From QHWK01 sp035315685 (GTDB taxonomy: Bacteria > Acidobacteriota > Vicinamibacteria > Vicinamibacterales > CAVVIG01), in NCBI GenBank assembly GCA_035315685.1, contig DATFXR010000459.1, positions 1 to 7,929 of the forward strand: a DNA stretch of 7,929 nt, given 5' to 3'. Positions 1 to 5,781 of this stretch are shown piece by piece. Numbering within the stretch: position 1 is the stretch's first letter; every line of letters begins with the position of its first letter. A program made the position numbers and the translations under genes. The notes beneath the pieces are model-generated. The model saw only the letters and a list, made by a program, of their open reading frames with translations. It searched no databases and was not told the DNA's origin.

Positions 1-668
1 CGGGCAACCTCGATCGCATCGCCGCCGCGCTGCATCGGCAGCGTCGGCGCCAGGCGATCGACGCGCCCGGGCTCGCCGCCGTCGGCGTGGATGTCCGTAT
101 AGATGATGCCGGCGCGCACCGCGTTCACCCGAATGCCTTCGGCCGCGACCTCGCGAGCGAGACCGATCGTCAACGCGTCGAGCGCGGCTTTCGACGCGGC
201 ATAGTCGACGTATTCGCCCGGCGCGCCGAGCTGGGCCGCACGCGACGAGACGTTGACGATCCCGCCACCGGCGCCGCCGCGCGCCGTGGACATCCGCCGC
301 ACCGCTTCACGCGCACAGAGAAAGGCGCCGCGGACGTTGGTCGCAAACACGCGATCGATCCGCGCCGCGTCGATCTGCTCGACACGCGCCTGCCGTTCGA
401 TGATGCCCGCGTTGTTCACGAGCGCGGTGACGCGGCCCAGCTGCGCGTCAACCGTTGCGAACAACCGCTCGACGTCAGCTTCGCTCGCGACGTCGGCACC
501 GACCGCGACGGCGCGGCCGCCGGACGCAGCAATGTCACCGACGATCCGTTCGGCGGCGTCGCGCCTCGCGCGATAGTTGATGCACACGGCGTAACCTCGG
601 TCGGCCGCGAGCCGTGCGGTGGCGGCGCCGATCCCGCGGCTGGCACCGGTGACGATCATGACGCCCAT
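1..668 (-). CDS. YgfF-like short-chain dehydrogenase/reductase (3' end cut by window edge)
   Basis: Reading the minus strand from an ATG at 668-666 gives 222 uninterrupted codons to the left edge. It is a classical Rossmann-fold NAD(P)-dependent SDR: cofactor motif TGASRGIG at residues 7-14, NNAG at 85-88, NV at 111-112, catalytic Ser142, Tyr156 and Lys160 in YAASK. The sequence around GEYVDYAASK and the later HADGGEPGRVDR and PMQRGG segments closely recalls E. coli YgfF (247 aa as I remember it), so about 25 C-terminal residues should lie outside the window. The substrate is unknown; family members oxidise or reduce sugars or small alcohols. One oddity is VRAG at 184-187, where most relatives have VRPG. 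The start is supported by AGGA seven bases upstream; an in-frame Met4 is an alternative. The gene is divergent from the ABC ATPase remnant at 731. The SDR call is firm; the subfamily rests on recalled similarity. Confidence 0.93.
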   Translation of the reverse strand, partial: MGVMIVTGASRGIGAATARLAADRGYAVCINYRARRDAAERIVGDIAASGGRAVAVGADVASEADVERLFATVDAQLGRVTALVNNAGIIERQARVEQIDAARIDRVFATNVRGAFLCAREAVRRMSTARGGAGGGIVNVSSRAAQLGAPGEYVDYAASKAALDALTIGLAREVAAEGIRVNAVRAGIIYTDIHADGGEPGRVDRLAPTLPMQRGGDAIEVA

Positions 669-690
669 TGACGCATCCTATGGCCGAACA

Positions 691-716
691 GGAACAATCC
701 CAAACGCGGACGCGTC
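691..716 (+). promoter_or_regulatory. Predicted ECF-sigma promoter before the ABC ATPase remnant
   Basis: GGAAC lies at 691-695 and CGTC at 713-716, separated by 17 bases; the downstream bases read GCGTCTGGTATA. This is the typical -35/-10 form of many ECF sigma factors, and it matches in geometry the site at 2291-2316. A start of transcription near 723 would leave only a very short leader before the ATG at 731. The target gene is broken, so the promoter may now be a relic. No RNA evidence is available; the call rests on motif and position. Confidence 0.55.
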
Positions 717-730
717 TGGTATACACGTCG

Positions 731-953
731 ATGAACCCGTCGGTGCACGTCGCCGCCTCACCAAGTCGTGACGGGGCGTTCGAGGCGGTCAAGGGCGTCG
801 ACTGCGAGATCTTTCCCGGCGAGTATTCGGGCTGCCCGGCCGAACGGCGCAGGCAAGACGACGACGGTCGAGATCCTCGAAGGTCTTCGGCCGCACAGCA
901 GCGGCGAAGTCTCGGTGCTCGCGTTCGATCTCGGCCGCGAAACGCGGCGGGCC
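731..953 (+). pseudogene. Truncated, frameshifted ABC transporter ATP-binding protein
   Basis: The remnant carries the start of an ABC ATPase of the drug/antibiotic exporter or ABC-2 type. From the ATG at 731 the reading is MNPSVHVA, then GAFEAVKGVDCEIFPGE, and, after a frame change, PNGAGKTTTVEILEGLRP (Walker A) and SSGEVSVLAFDLGRE. Restoring the usual GL-TKSYG segment needs one missing base near 755 and one extra base near 770: LTKS reads in another frame at 757-768. Between PGE and PNGAGK there are 19 bases where a typical protein (IFGLLGP) needs 21, so two bases are lost around 825-845. Homology stops near 953. The Q-loop, signature motif, Walker B and any partner permease are absent, and a palindromic repeat begins at 955. 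Three indels plus truncation argue for real decay rather than a sequencing error, though the indels alone could be errors. Confidence 0.78.
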
Positions 954-954
954 A

Positions 955-1046
955 GTCCGGCTAAAGCCGGACACTACTGATCCCGGTCCGGCTAAAGCCG
1001 ATGATCGAGGCGTTGTCGCGCCGGTAGTGTCCGGCTTTAGCCGGAC
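955..1046. repeat. Cluster of three REP-like palindromic repeats
   Basis: The core GTCCGGCTAAAGCCGGAC is a perfect 7-bp stem with a TAAA loop. Copy 1 is at 955-972, followed by ACTAC (to 977). Copy 2 at 986-1000 has the same first 15 bases but lacks the end of the second arm. Copy 3 at 1029-1046 is inverted and preceded by GTAGT (1024-1028), so copies 1 and 3 form a 23-bp perfect inverted repeat around a 46-bp centre. The cluster sits exactly where the ABC ATPase homology ends and 9 bp beyond the stop of the sigma-factor operon (1056). It could therefore act as an intrinsic hairpin terminator or mRNA 3'-end stabiliser, although no T-tract follows. I associate this core with repeats scattered through acidobacterial genomes, from memory. 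Confidence 0.85.
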
Positions 1047-1055
1047 CGTGATCAA

Positions 1056-1670
1056 CTACCGGCCGACGATCCCGGAGACGATTCTTTCAAGCTCGGCTCG
1101 CGTGAACTCACCCGTGACGACGGCCGCCGTGGACATCGGCGATTTCACCACGGGAGCCATTACGACCTCGCCATCGATCAGGATCGCGAGCGGGCGGCCG
1201 ATGTGCCCCTGTGTGGCGCGAAAGATCTTCGCTGCGCCGCCGGCGTTGAACGTAATCCCGATACCGGGCCCCGACCGGCCGTCGCCTTCGACGATACGCG
1301 CCTGCGCGATGTCGGCATTGGTGAGGACCGGTTCCGAGTGGAGATACATCGTTCGGCCGGTTGCCGGAATTCTGACCTGGCGGAGGCCGAGCGTCGGCGT
1401 CTCTTCAGCGAGACGAACTTCGAACCGGACCGCGGCGATGACGTTGGTTGCTGCACTCCACCAGCCGAGCGAGCCGAGGACCACCAATGTGAGGATCACC
1501 GCAACGAGCGCAACCGGCGCGCGAACAGTGGAGAATCGCGCCACGGCGGCTGGCGCGTGCGACGCTCTCTCCAGAATCACTCGATGGAGAGCGCTGCGAT
1601 CCTCAGCGGTTCGAGGCGGTTCGTGACGAAGGGGGTCGGCATCCCGCAGCATCTCTTCAACGCTTCTCAT
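1056..1670 (-). CDS. One-pass membrane protein with SecD/SecF P1-head-like domain; candidate anti-sigma factor
   Basis: The 204-residue protein has a charged N-terminal part (1-50, with DPLRHEPP at 12-19), one strong transmembrane helix (about 51-71) and a C-terminal domain (about 82-203). That domain resembles the P1-head subdomain of SecD/SecF: LTNADIAQARI, GIGITFNAGGAAKIFRATQ, HIGRPLAILIDGEVVMAPVV and GEFTRAELERIV follow the familiar SecD order. The rest of SecD, with its six-helix RND core, is absent, so it is not a translocase subunit. The start at 1670 is preferred over the longer reading from 1772 because GGGAGAGG precedes it and it overlaps the sigma-factor stop by 14 bp, indicating translational coupling. 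Topology would put the N-terminus inside and the head domain outside. Its place behind an ECF sigma gene suggests a membrane anti-sigma factor, but no known anti-sigma domain (ZAS zinc motif) is visible, so that role is inference. Confidence 0.75.
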   Translation of the reverse strand: MRSVEEMLRDADPLRHEPPRTAEDRSALHRVILERASHAPAAVARFSTVRAPVALVAVILTLVVLGSLGWWSAATNVIAAVRFEVRLAEETPTLGLRQVRIPATGRTMYLHSEPVLTNADIAQARIVEGDGRSGPGIGITFNAGGAAKIFRATQGHIGRPLAILIDGEVVMAPVVKSPMSTAAVVTGEFTRAELERIVSGIVGR

Positions 1671-2217
1671 CGCCCTCTCCCATTCGTGGCCGCAGTAGCG
1701 TGACCAGCTCGCGGCGGCCGATCGACAGGTGCCAGCGCACGGTGATCGCGCTGATGCGGAGCAGCGACGCAATCGCGGCGACGGTCAGCCCCTCGATCTC
1801 GTGCATCACGATCACCGCACGGCGGCGCGGCGTCAGCCTGTCGAGTGCTCGCCAGACGGTCGCCCGGGCCACGCAGGCCGCTTCGTGATCACTCTGCAGC
1901 TGCGCGTCACGGGGCACCGGTTCGTCGTGGCGCCTGCGAACCGACTCTTTTCTCCACTCGTCGCGGCGGACGTTGATGAGCACCCGCACCAGCCAGGCTT
2001 CTTCGGCCGTCACGCCGGATGGGACCGATCGCGGTGCGCGCGCCGCTCTGAGAAAGGTCTCCTGTACGAGATCCTGCGCAGCGTCGGCTGTCGGGACCAG
2101 GCGTCGCGCCAGGCGATACAGGCGTTCGTAGTGCGCGTCGAACAGCGCGGACAACCGCTCAGCGGATGAGCCAGGCGTCGCGATCGGCAGGACGTCTGCC
2201 ACTGGCAGCGCGTTCAT
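1657..2217 (-). CDS. ECF-family RNA polymerase sigma factor (sigma-70 family)
   Basis: The 186-residue protein has normal ECF length and two regions. Sigma-2 (about 22-90) contains LFDAHYERLYRLARRLV and the AQDLVQETFLRAAR core-binding and -10 segment; sigma-4 (about 119-172) contains LDRLTPRRRAVIVMHEIEGL and the helix-turn-helix LTVAAIASLLRISAITVRWH. Sigma-3 is absent, as expected for ECF. It directs RNA polymerase to a small promoter set in response to a signal, usually held inactive by a co-transcribed anti-sigma factor, here the protein encoded by the overlapping gene at 1056-1670. The start at 2217 has only a weak ribosome site (GTGAG). The gene is divergent from the esterase, with 129 bp between them. 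I see no GGAAC-type promoter pointing toward this gene, so simple autoregulation is not supported. The ECF group cannot be assigned by eye. Confidence 0.94.
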   Translation of the reverse strand: MNALPVADVLPIATPGSSAERLSALFDAHYERLYRLARRLVPTADAAQDLVQETFLRAARAPRSVPSGVTAEEAWLVRVLINVRRDEWRKESVRRRHDEPVPRDAQLQSDHEAACVARATVWRALDRLTPRRRAVIVMHEIEGLTVAAIASLLRISAITVRWHLSIGRRELVTLLRPRMGEGDEKR

Positions 2218-2290
2218 ATCTCACTAAACGGCCGGCGAGCCGATTGTGTTGGGGGCGACCGACGGCCATCGCGTGAATCCAATCCTGGAT

Positions 2291-2316
2291 GGAACGGCCA
2301 TAATCGTCATGGCGTC
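2291..2316 (+). promoter_or_regulatory. Predicted ECF-sigma promoter of the esterase gene
   Basis: GGAAC at 2291-2295 and CGTC at 2313-2316 are 17 bases apart, with downstream bases GCGTCTAGTGTA. Spacing and flanks match the site at 691-716. It lies in the divergent intergenic region between the ECF sigma gene and the esterase and points to the esterase. Initiation about seven bases after the -10 would give a leader of roughly 22 bases ending in a good ribosome site. It is the likeliest target of the neighbouring sigma factor, but this is inferred from motif and position. Confidence 0.62.
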
Positions 2317-2346
2317 TAGTGTATTGCCCGCGCTTCAGGTGACGTC

Positions 2347-3126
2347 ATGATCAAGTCCGATGTCCTCGATCGCTGGATGACGCGGCGCCGCTTCGGCGCA
2401 ACGCTCGGGTCCGCGCTCGGCGCACTCGCGTTTGGAGACGCGTGCCTGGTTCAGACGCGCACCGGCGTCGAGGATACGCAGCTCACGGCGCGGCCGAAGG
2501 CCGGGGTCGCGGCGTCGCTCCAGAGCGGACCGCTCGGCCTCGGGACCGGCGACCGCGACGGCGTCGTACAGGTGCCGTCGAAGATGCCGGACGGGCCGGT
2601 GCCGCTCCTGCTCTTCCTGCATGGCGCGACGCAAGGCGGCGCGGGCATGCTGCGACGGATCGGGCCGGCCGCGGATCAGGCCGGCATCGCGGTGCTCGCG
2701 CCCGATTCCCGCGGCACCACCTGGGACGCGATCCGCGAGCGATTTGGTGAGGATGTCGCATTCCTGAATCGTGCGCTCGAACACGTCTTCGCACGTCTGC
2801 CGGTCGATTCGGCGCGGCTCGCGATCGGCGGCTTCTCCGACGGCGCCTCGTATGCGCTCTCGCTCGGCCTCGCCAATGGCGATCTCTTCCCGCGCATCGT
2901 CGCCTTCTCGCCGGGGTTCGTGCTCAGCGCCGCGGCGCACGGCCATCCCCGCGTGTTCGTCTCGCACGGCATCTCCGACCAGATCCTGCCGATCGATCAG
3001 TGCAGCCGCATCATCGTCCCGCGCCTGCGATCGATGGGGCACGACGTCACGTTCCGGGAATTCGAGGGACGTCACGAGATGCCGGCGGAGATCGTGCGCG
3101 ACGGCCTGCGCTGGATGAGTACGTAG
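2347..3126 (+). CDS. Exported alpha/beta-hydrolase (phospholipase/carboxylesterase-like)
   Basis: The 259-residue protein begins with a twin-arginine-like signal: TRRRF at 12-16, then GATLGSALGALAFG. A Cys at 33 (GDAC) is only a poor lipobox match. The mature part is a single alpha/beta-hydrolase domain: LLLFLHGATQGG (oxyanion HG at 92-93), the nucleophile elbow GGFSDGAS with Ser164, Asp211 in ISDQILP, and His243 in GRHEMP. The triad is complete. The fold resembles small esterases such as the YpfH, PHB-depolymerase-like and dienelactone-hydrolase groups, so it should hydrolyse an ester outside the cytoplasm; the substrate is unknown. The start at 2347 is favoured over Met11 because AGGTG lies six bases before it. 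The gene is probably transcribed from the ECF-type site at 2291-2316. It is divergent from the sigma factor and co-directional with the acetyltransferase 44 bp downstream. Confidence 0.9.
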   Translation: MIKSDVLDRWMTRRRFGATLGSALGALAFGDACLVQTRTGVEDTQLTARPKAGVAASLQSGPLGLGTGDRDGVVQVPSKMPDGPVPLLLFLHGATQGGAGMLRRIGPAADQAGIAVLAPDSRGTTWDAIRERFGEDVAFLNRALEHVFARLPVDSARLAIGGFSDGASYALSLGLANGDLFPRIVAFSPGFVLSAAAHGHPRVFVSHGISDQILPIDQCSRIIVPRLRSMGHDVTFREFEGRHEMPAEIVRDGLRWMST

Positions 3127-3132
3127 ATTCGA

Positions 3133-3148
3133 TGAAGCGTGCGCTTCA
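3133..3148. repeat. 16-bp inverted repeat between esterase and acetyltransferase
   Basis: TGAAGCG and CGCTTCA flank a TG centre, seven bases after the esterase stop and 22 bases before the acetyltransferase ATG. It could be an operator for the downstream gene or a short 3' hairpin. There is no T-run, so an intrinsic terminator is unlikely. Confidence 0.5.
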
Positions 3149-3170
3149 GAATTGCGGCCATACGTAGTCC

Positions 3171-3674
3171 ATGTCGATCGAAATCCGCGGCGAGCGTCCT
3201 GACGATGTCGCCGCGATACGGGAGGTCAACCGGCTCGCGTTCGGGCAGGATCAGGAAGCGAATATCGTCGACTCGCTGCGATCCGGTGACGGGCTGCGCC
3301 TGTCGCTGGTCGCGGCGCTCGACGACCGCATCGTCGGTCACGTCGCGTACTCGCCCGTCGTCGCACACGGAGTCGCCGGCGCGGGGTTGGGTCCGGTCGC
3401 CGTTCTTCCCGATCACCAGCGCCAGGGAATCGGCAGCGCGCTCATCAAGGCCGGTAATGCCCGACTGCACGATGCCGGCTGTCCGTTCATCGTTGTCCTC
3501 GGTCACCCGGGCTACTACCCGCGATTCGGGTTCCGTCCTGCATCGACGTACGGCCTCACCTGCGAGTGGGACGTACCGGACGGCGTGTTCATGGTGTTGG
3601 TTCTCGATGAGTCGACGCTGCTCGGCGCGTCAGGCCGGGTGAAGTATCGGCAGGAATTCTCGACGGTCGCGTGA
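3171..3674 (+). CDS. GNAT-family N-acetyltransferase, YhbS-like
   Basis: The 167-residue protein covers a complete GNAT domain. Motif A is LGPVAVLPDHQRQGIGSAL (73-91), whose Q-R-Q-G-I-G loop binds the pyrophosphate of acetyl-CoA. The later segment VVLGHPGYYPRFGFRPA (108-124) is the hallmark of the YhbS group (COG3153). The N-terminal IEIRGERPDDVAAIREVNRLAF is the usual first strand and helix. The protein should transfer an acetyl group from acetyl-CoA to an amine; the acceptor is unknown for most of this family. The start is fixed by an in-frame TAG at 3165-3167, two codons upstream, but no clear ribosome site is visible. A palindrome at 3133-3148 precedes it. The gene runs head-on into the YjbR gene, with six bases between the two stop codons. 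Confidence 0.92.
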   Translation: MSIEIRGERPDDVAAIREVNRLAFGQDQEANIVDSLRSGDGLRLSLVAALDDRIVGHVAYSPVVAHGVAGAGLGPVAVLPDHQRQGIGSALIKAGNARLHDAGCPFIVVLGHPGYYPRFGFRPASTYGLTCEWDVPDGVFMVLVLDESTLLGASGRVKYRQEFSTVA

Positions 3675-3683
3675 ACGCGTTCA
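3672..3683. repeat. Perfect 12-bp palindrome containing two convergent stop codons
   Basis: TGAACGCGTTCA is fully self-complementary. Its first three bases are the acetyltransferase stop (3672-3674) and its last three are the YjbR stop on the other strand (3681-3683). No T-tract flanks it, so termination is uncertain. Two facing TGA codons give half of the symmetry automatically; only ACGCGT adds to it. Confidence 0.55.
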
Positions 3684-4046
3684 GCGGCCGTTGTCGAGCA
3701 CGCTCAGCATCCGTTTGAGCGCCACGTTTCGATAGCTCGTTTCCACCAGCCCGCCGATGGTGTCCCAGTCGATGTCGCCGTCAACCCACACGCTGACCCA
3801 GACGCCTCGGCCGTAGGGTGTCGCGAAGAATTCCTGTGAACGGAGCGCTCGTCTGGCCTGTGCCGGCTTCAGCTTGAACGCAATCGACGGGCGGCCCTTG
3901 AAGATCTCGAACGCGCAGAACACGTTCCTGCCGGCGCGGAAGTTCGGATGTCCCCACGCCGTGCGTTCGGACGTTTCCGGGAGCGCGAGACACAATCGCC
4001 GCGCGCGTTTGTACACCGGCCTCTCGAACAGACGCGCCTGGTCCAT
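3681..4046 (-). CDS. MmcQ/YjbR family protein
   Basis: The 121-residue protein has the normal length and order of the MmcQ/YjbR (CyaY-like fold, DUF419) family: LALPETSERTAWGHPNFRAG near the start (19-40), a central FEIFKGRPSIAFKLKP strand region (46-61), and FFATPYGRGVWVSVWV (73-88) followed by DWDTIGGLVETSYRNVALKRM (93-113). Family members are described as putative DNA-binding proteins, largely from structure; the biochemical role is not settled. The gene begins 12 bp after the stop of the metallo-beta-lactamase-fold gene, with AGGCGAG just before the ATG, so the two probably share an mRNA. It converges with the acetyltransferase. Nothing in the sequence links its function to the upstream hydrolase. 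Confidence 0.93.
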   Translation of the reverse strand: MDQARLFERPVYKRARRLCLALPETSERTAWGHPNFRAGRNVFCAFEIFKGRPSIAFKLKPAQARRALRSQEFFATPYGRGVWVSVWVDGDIDWDTIGGLVETSYRNVALKRMLSVLDNGR

Positions 4047-4058
4047 CGACTCGCCTGT

Positions 4059-5024
4059 TTACTGTCCGCCTTTCAGCTGCGAGTAGACCATGCTGACGAA
4101 CCGATCGGCGCTGGTCCCGGTCGGGCCGGCCGGCAACAGCCCGCCTGGCACTTTCGCGTCGTACGAAGAGGTCACTTTCGCGGCGAGCACTTCCTGCAGC
4201 GTCTTGCCCTGCGCGATCAACTGCTGCACCTTGCTCTGCACGTCGAGAATCATGTCGCGATACGGCACGATGTCGTTGCGATTGATGTAGGTCCCATGGC
4301 CGGGAATCAGCCTCGTGTTCGCGCCGGCGATCTTCATGGTCAGCTCGAGGCCGTCCAGCGCGCCCTTCAAGGATCCGCCGTTGGCGGTGTCGATGAACGG
4401 ATAGCCGAAGTTCCGGTAGAAGTCACCGATCATGATCACGTCGGCGTTCACGAACCGGACGATCGTGTCGCCGCCGGTGTGTGCGGCCCGGACGGGAATC
4501 AGTTCGACCGTCTCGCCGTTCATCCGCAGCCGCACCGGATCGCCCATTCCGTAGGTCAGCACGGGCAGCCGCGCCGGATCGCGGCCGGCGGGCGACTGCG
4601 CGTTCGTCCCCTGGCGCACCATCCCTTCGCGCAGCTCTTCGCGCGATAGCAGCAGCGCGCCCAGCTTCGCAAACGTCGCATTGCCGGCGGTGTGATCGCC
4701 ATGAATGTGCGTGTCGACGAGGAAGCGGATCGGGCCGGAATCGATGCGCCGGACTGCGGCCAGCACCTTGTCGCCGATCTGCAGATACTGCGCGTCGACC
4801 ATGAAGATCCCGTCTGGCCCCGCGAGCACGCCGATGCGTCCGCCGGCGCCGTCCGGATGTCCCGGATCGACGCCTTCCGATCCCGACAGCATGTAGAGAT
4901 TCGACGCGAGCTTGTCGGTCTTGATCTCGATCTTGTCGTATTGAATCGCGCCCTGCGCGGCGGCGCTCGCGGACCAGCCCACGGCGACCAGCAGCGCGAG
5001 GAACAGGCGTGTGACTCGAGACAT
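4059..5024 (-). CDS. Exported metallo-beta-lactamase-fold hydrolase
   Basis: The 321-residue protein starts with a Sec signal peptide (RVTRLFLALLVAVGWSASAAAQ, shown here as residues 3-24, cleavage near 22-25). The metallo-beta-lactamase fold has its full metal set: THIHGDHTAGN gives His106, His108, Asp110 and His111; AHTGGD gives His182; IGDFY gives Asp201; PGHG gives His243. This is the two-metal site of the family, so it is probably an active periplasmic hydrolase. Sequence around YMLSGSEG and GNIGV-like GGRIGVLAG is typical of the general MBL-fold enzymes related to SoxH and class-B-like proteins; nothing shows that it degrades beta-lactams. AAGGAG lies eight bases upstream of the ATG at 5024, a strong ribosome site. 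It heads a two-gene unit with the YjbR gene, and a TATAAT box at 5094-5099 is its likely -10. Confidence 0.93.
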   Translation of the reverse strand: MSRVTRLFLALLVAVGWSASAAAQGAIQYDKIEIKTDKLASNLYMLSGSEGVDPGHPDGAGGRIGVLAGPDGIFMVDAQYLQIGDKVLAAVRRIDSGPIRFLVDTHIHGDHTAGNATFAKLGALLLSREELREGMVRQGTNAQSPAGRDPARLPVLTYGMGDPVRLRMNGETVELIPVRAAHTGGDTIVRFVNADVIMIGDFYRNFGYPFIDTANGGSLKGALDGLELTMKIAGANTRLIPGHGTYINRNDIVPYRDMILDVQSKVQQLIAQGKTLQEVLAAKVTSSYDAKVPGGLLPAGPTGTSADRFVSMVYSQLKGGQ

Positions 5025-5093
5025 CGATCGCGCTCCTTCACCCCACAGATCGCTCCGCAGGGTTGCTGCCGGGTCTTCGCCGAAAAACGACGA

Positions 5094-5099
5094 ATTATA
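5094..5099 (-). promoter_or_regulatory. Possible -10 box for the MBL-fold/YjbR unit
   Basis: The minus strand reads a perfect TATAAT 70 bases upstream of the hydrolase ATG, in otherwise very GC-rich DNA. Transcription from near 5087 would give a leader of about 60 bases. The bases expected to form the -35 (CGGTCG at a 17-base spacing) do not match TTGACA, so the housekeeping-promoter call is tentative. Confidence 0.4.
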
Positions 5100-5197
5100 C
5101 GGCGGAGCGCGCCGCGCGACCGATCGACACCGCGGCGGTCACATCGGCAGCTCTTCCGACTTTGCTCTTCAGGCAGCGATTCCCGGCGGCGATCGCG

Positions 5198-5284
5198 TCA
5201 CGCCACGCCCAGGTCGTCGCGGATGTACGAGGCGAGCAGGTCGCGCAGCTCCACCTGCTGGACGAATGGCGAGATCGTGATCAA
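5198..5284 (-). CDS. Possible 28-residue ORF or gene remnant
   Basis: From a TTG at 5284 the minus strand encodes 28 residues, starting ITISPFVQQVEL after the first and ending RDLLASYIRDDLGVA. The residue mix is protein-like, with an amphipathic pattern around VELRDLLASYIRDDLG, and GAAGG lies just before the TTG. The frame is open for about 14 further codons upstream without an ATG. It could be a small protein, the tail of a deleted gene, or chance. I do not recognise it. Confidence 0.2.
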   Translation of the reverse strand: MITISPFVQQVELRDLLASYIRDDLGVA

Positions 5285-5330
5285 ATGCCTTCGCTGCGCA
5301 CGATTGCGTCGAAATGCGAGGACCGCTCAG

Positions 5331-5765
5331 TCAGGGAGTCGAAGGATCACTCGAGGGCGCGCTCCGGGCACCGAACCGGCCCGCGTACCAGACCGCCGAT
5401 ACCATGCCGAGCAGCGCCAGCGGCGCGAGCGCAAAGCCAACGGCGTGCATCACGACGATGTCGACGACCACGGCGCCGATCATCGTGCAGGCCAGCATCG
5501 CCGCGCCGATCGTCAGCGTCCACGGCGTGAGCATCAACAGCGCGCCGGCGATCTGCACGGCGCCGGTGAAGTAACGAAACCACTGCCCCCAGCCAATCCG
5601 CTCGAAGATCCTGAACCACTCGCCGTGCGGGTTGTTGTTGAATTTCGTGCCGCCGATGAACAGGAATGCGAGCACCAGGGCCAGCCGCGGCAGCCACAGC
5701 GTGAAAACGTCGATCAGGCCGCGCTTCTCCTCGACGACGAATTTCAGCTCCGGCGCAGGCGGCAT
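5331..5765 (-). CDS. DoxX-family membrane protein
   Basis: The 144-residue protein has four predicted transmembrane helices at about 24-40, 64-82, 84-104 and 108-130, the usual DoxX layout. Family marks are FLFIGGTKFNNNPHGEWFRIF (36-54, with the conserved KF and following aromatic cluster), IGWGQWFRYFTGAVQIAGALL and the helix-ending LTPWTLTIGA. DoxX proteins are small inner-membrane proteins; a few are tied to quinone or thiosulfate redox reactions or oxidative-stress complexes, but most have no known job. The gene starts 16 bp after the stop of the large permease and very likely shares its transcript; the ribosome site before the ATG is weak, consistent with translation helped by the upstream gene. 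The C-terminal tail after residue 130 is short and serine/proline-rich. Confidence 0.9.
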   Translation of the reverse strand: MPPAPELKFVVEEKRGLIDVFTLWLPRLALVLAFLFIGGTKFNNNPHGEWFRIFERIGWGQWFRYFTGAVQIAGALLMLTPWTLTIGAAMLACTMIGAVVVDIVVMHAVGFALAPLALLGMVSAVWYAGRFGARSAPSSDPSTP

Positions 5766-5781
5766 GTCAGGCGCGCTCTCG

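Larger units (their letters stand above)
5025..5330. other. Intergenic region between the DoxX gene and the MBL-fold gene
   Basis: This 306-bp stretch holds the TATAAT box near its left end and a short possible ORF at 5198-5284. I see no tRNA, no terminator with a T-run after the DoxX stop, no copies of the palindromic repeat, and no GGAAC-type ECF site on either strand. Confidence 0.6.

Noticed and set aside
87..671. Plus-strand open frame (194 codons) opposite the dehydrogenase
   Set aside because: The minus strand encodes a complete set of SDR motifs over the same bases, so this is its shadow.
720..725. TATACA as a housekeeping -10 box
   Set aside because: No plausible TTGACA-like -35 lies 16-18 bases upstream, and the GGAAC-N17-CGTC pair explains the same stretch better.
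1056..1670. Calling the SecD-head-like protein a protein-export translocase subunit
   Set aside because: Only the head-like domain and one membrane helix are present; the multi-helix core and other parts of SecD are missing.
1671..1772. Longer start for the SecD-head-like protein, at 1772
   Set aside because: The extra 34 residues are read out of frame through the sigma-4 coding region, look unlike protein sequence, and a good ribosome site precedes the internal ATG at 1670.
4059..5024. Calling the MBL-fold protein a beta-lactamase (resistance gene)
   Set aside because: The metal-binding set is common to the whole fold superfamily, and nothing seen is specific to beta-lactam hydrolysis.
5148..5157. 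Ten bases on the minus strand equal to part of a common sequencing adapter (TCGGAAGAGC)
   Set aside because: Flanking bases do not continue the adapter on either side, so it is chance and not a contamination scar.
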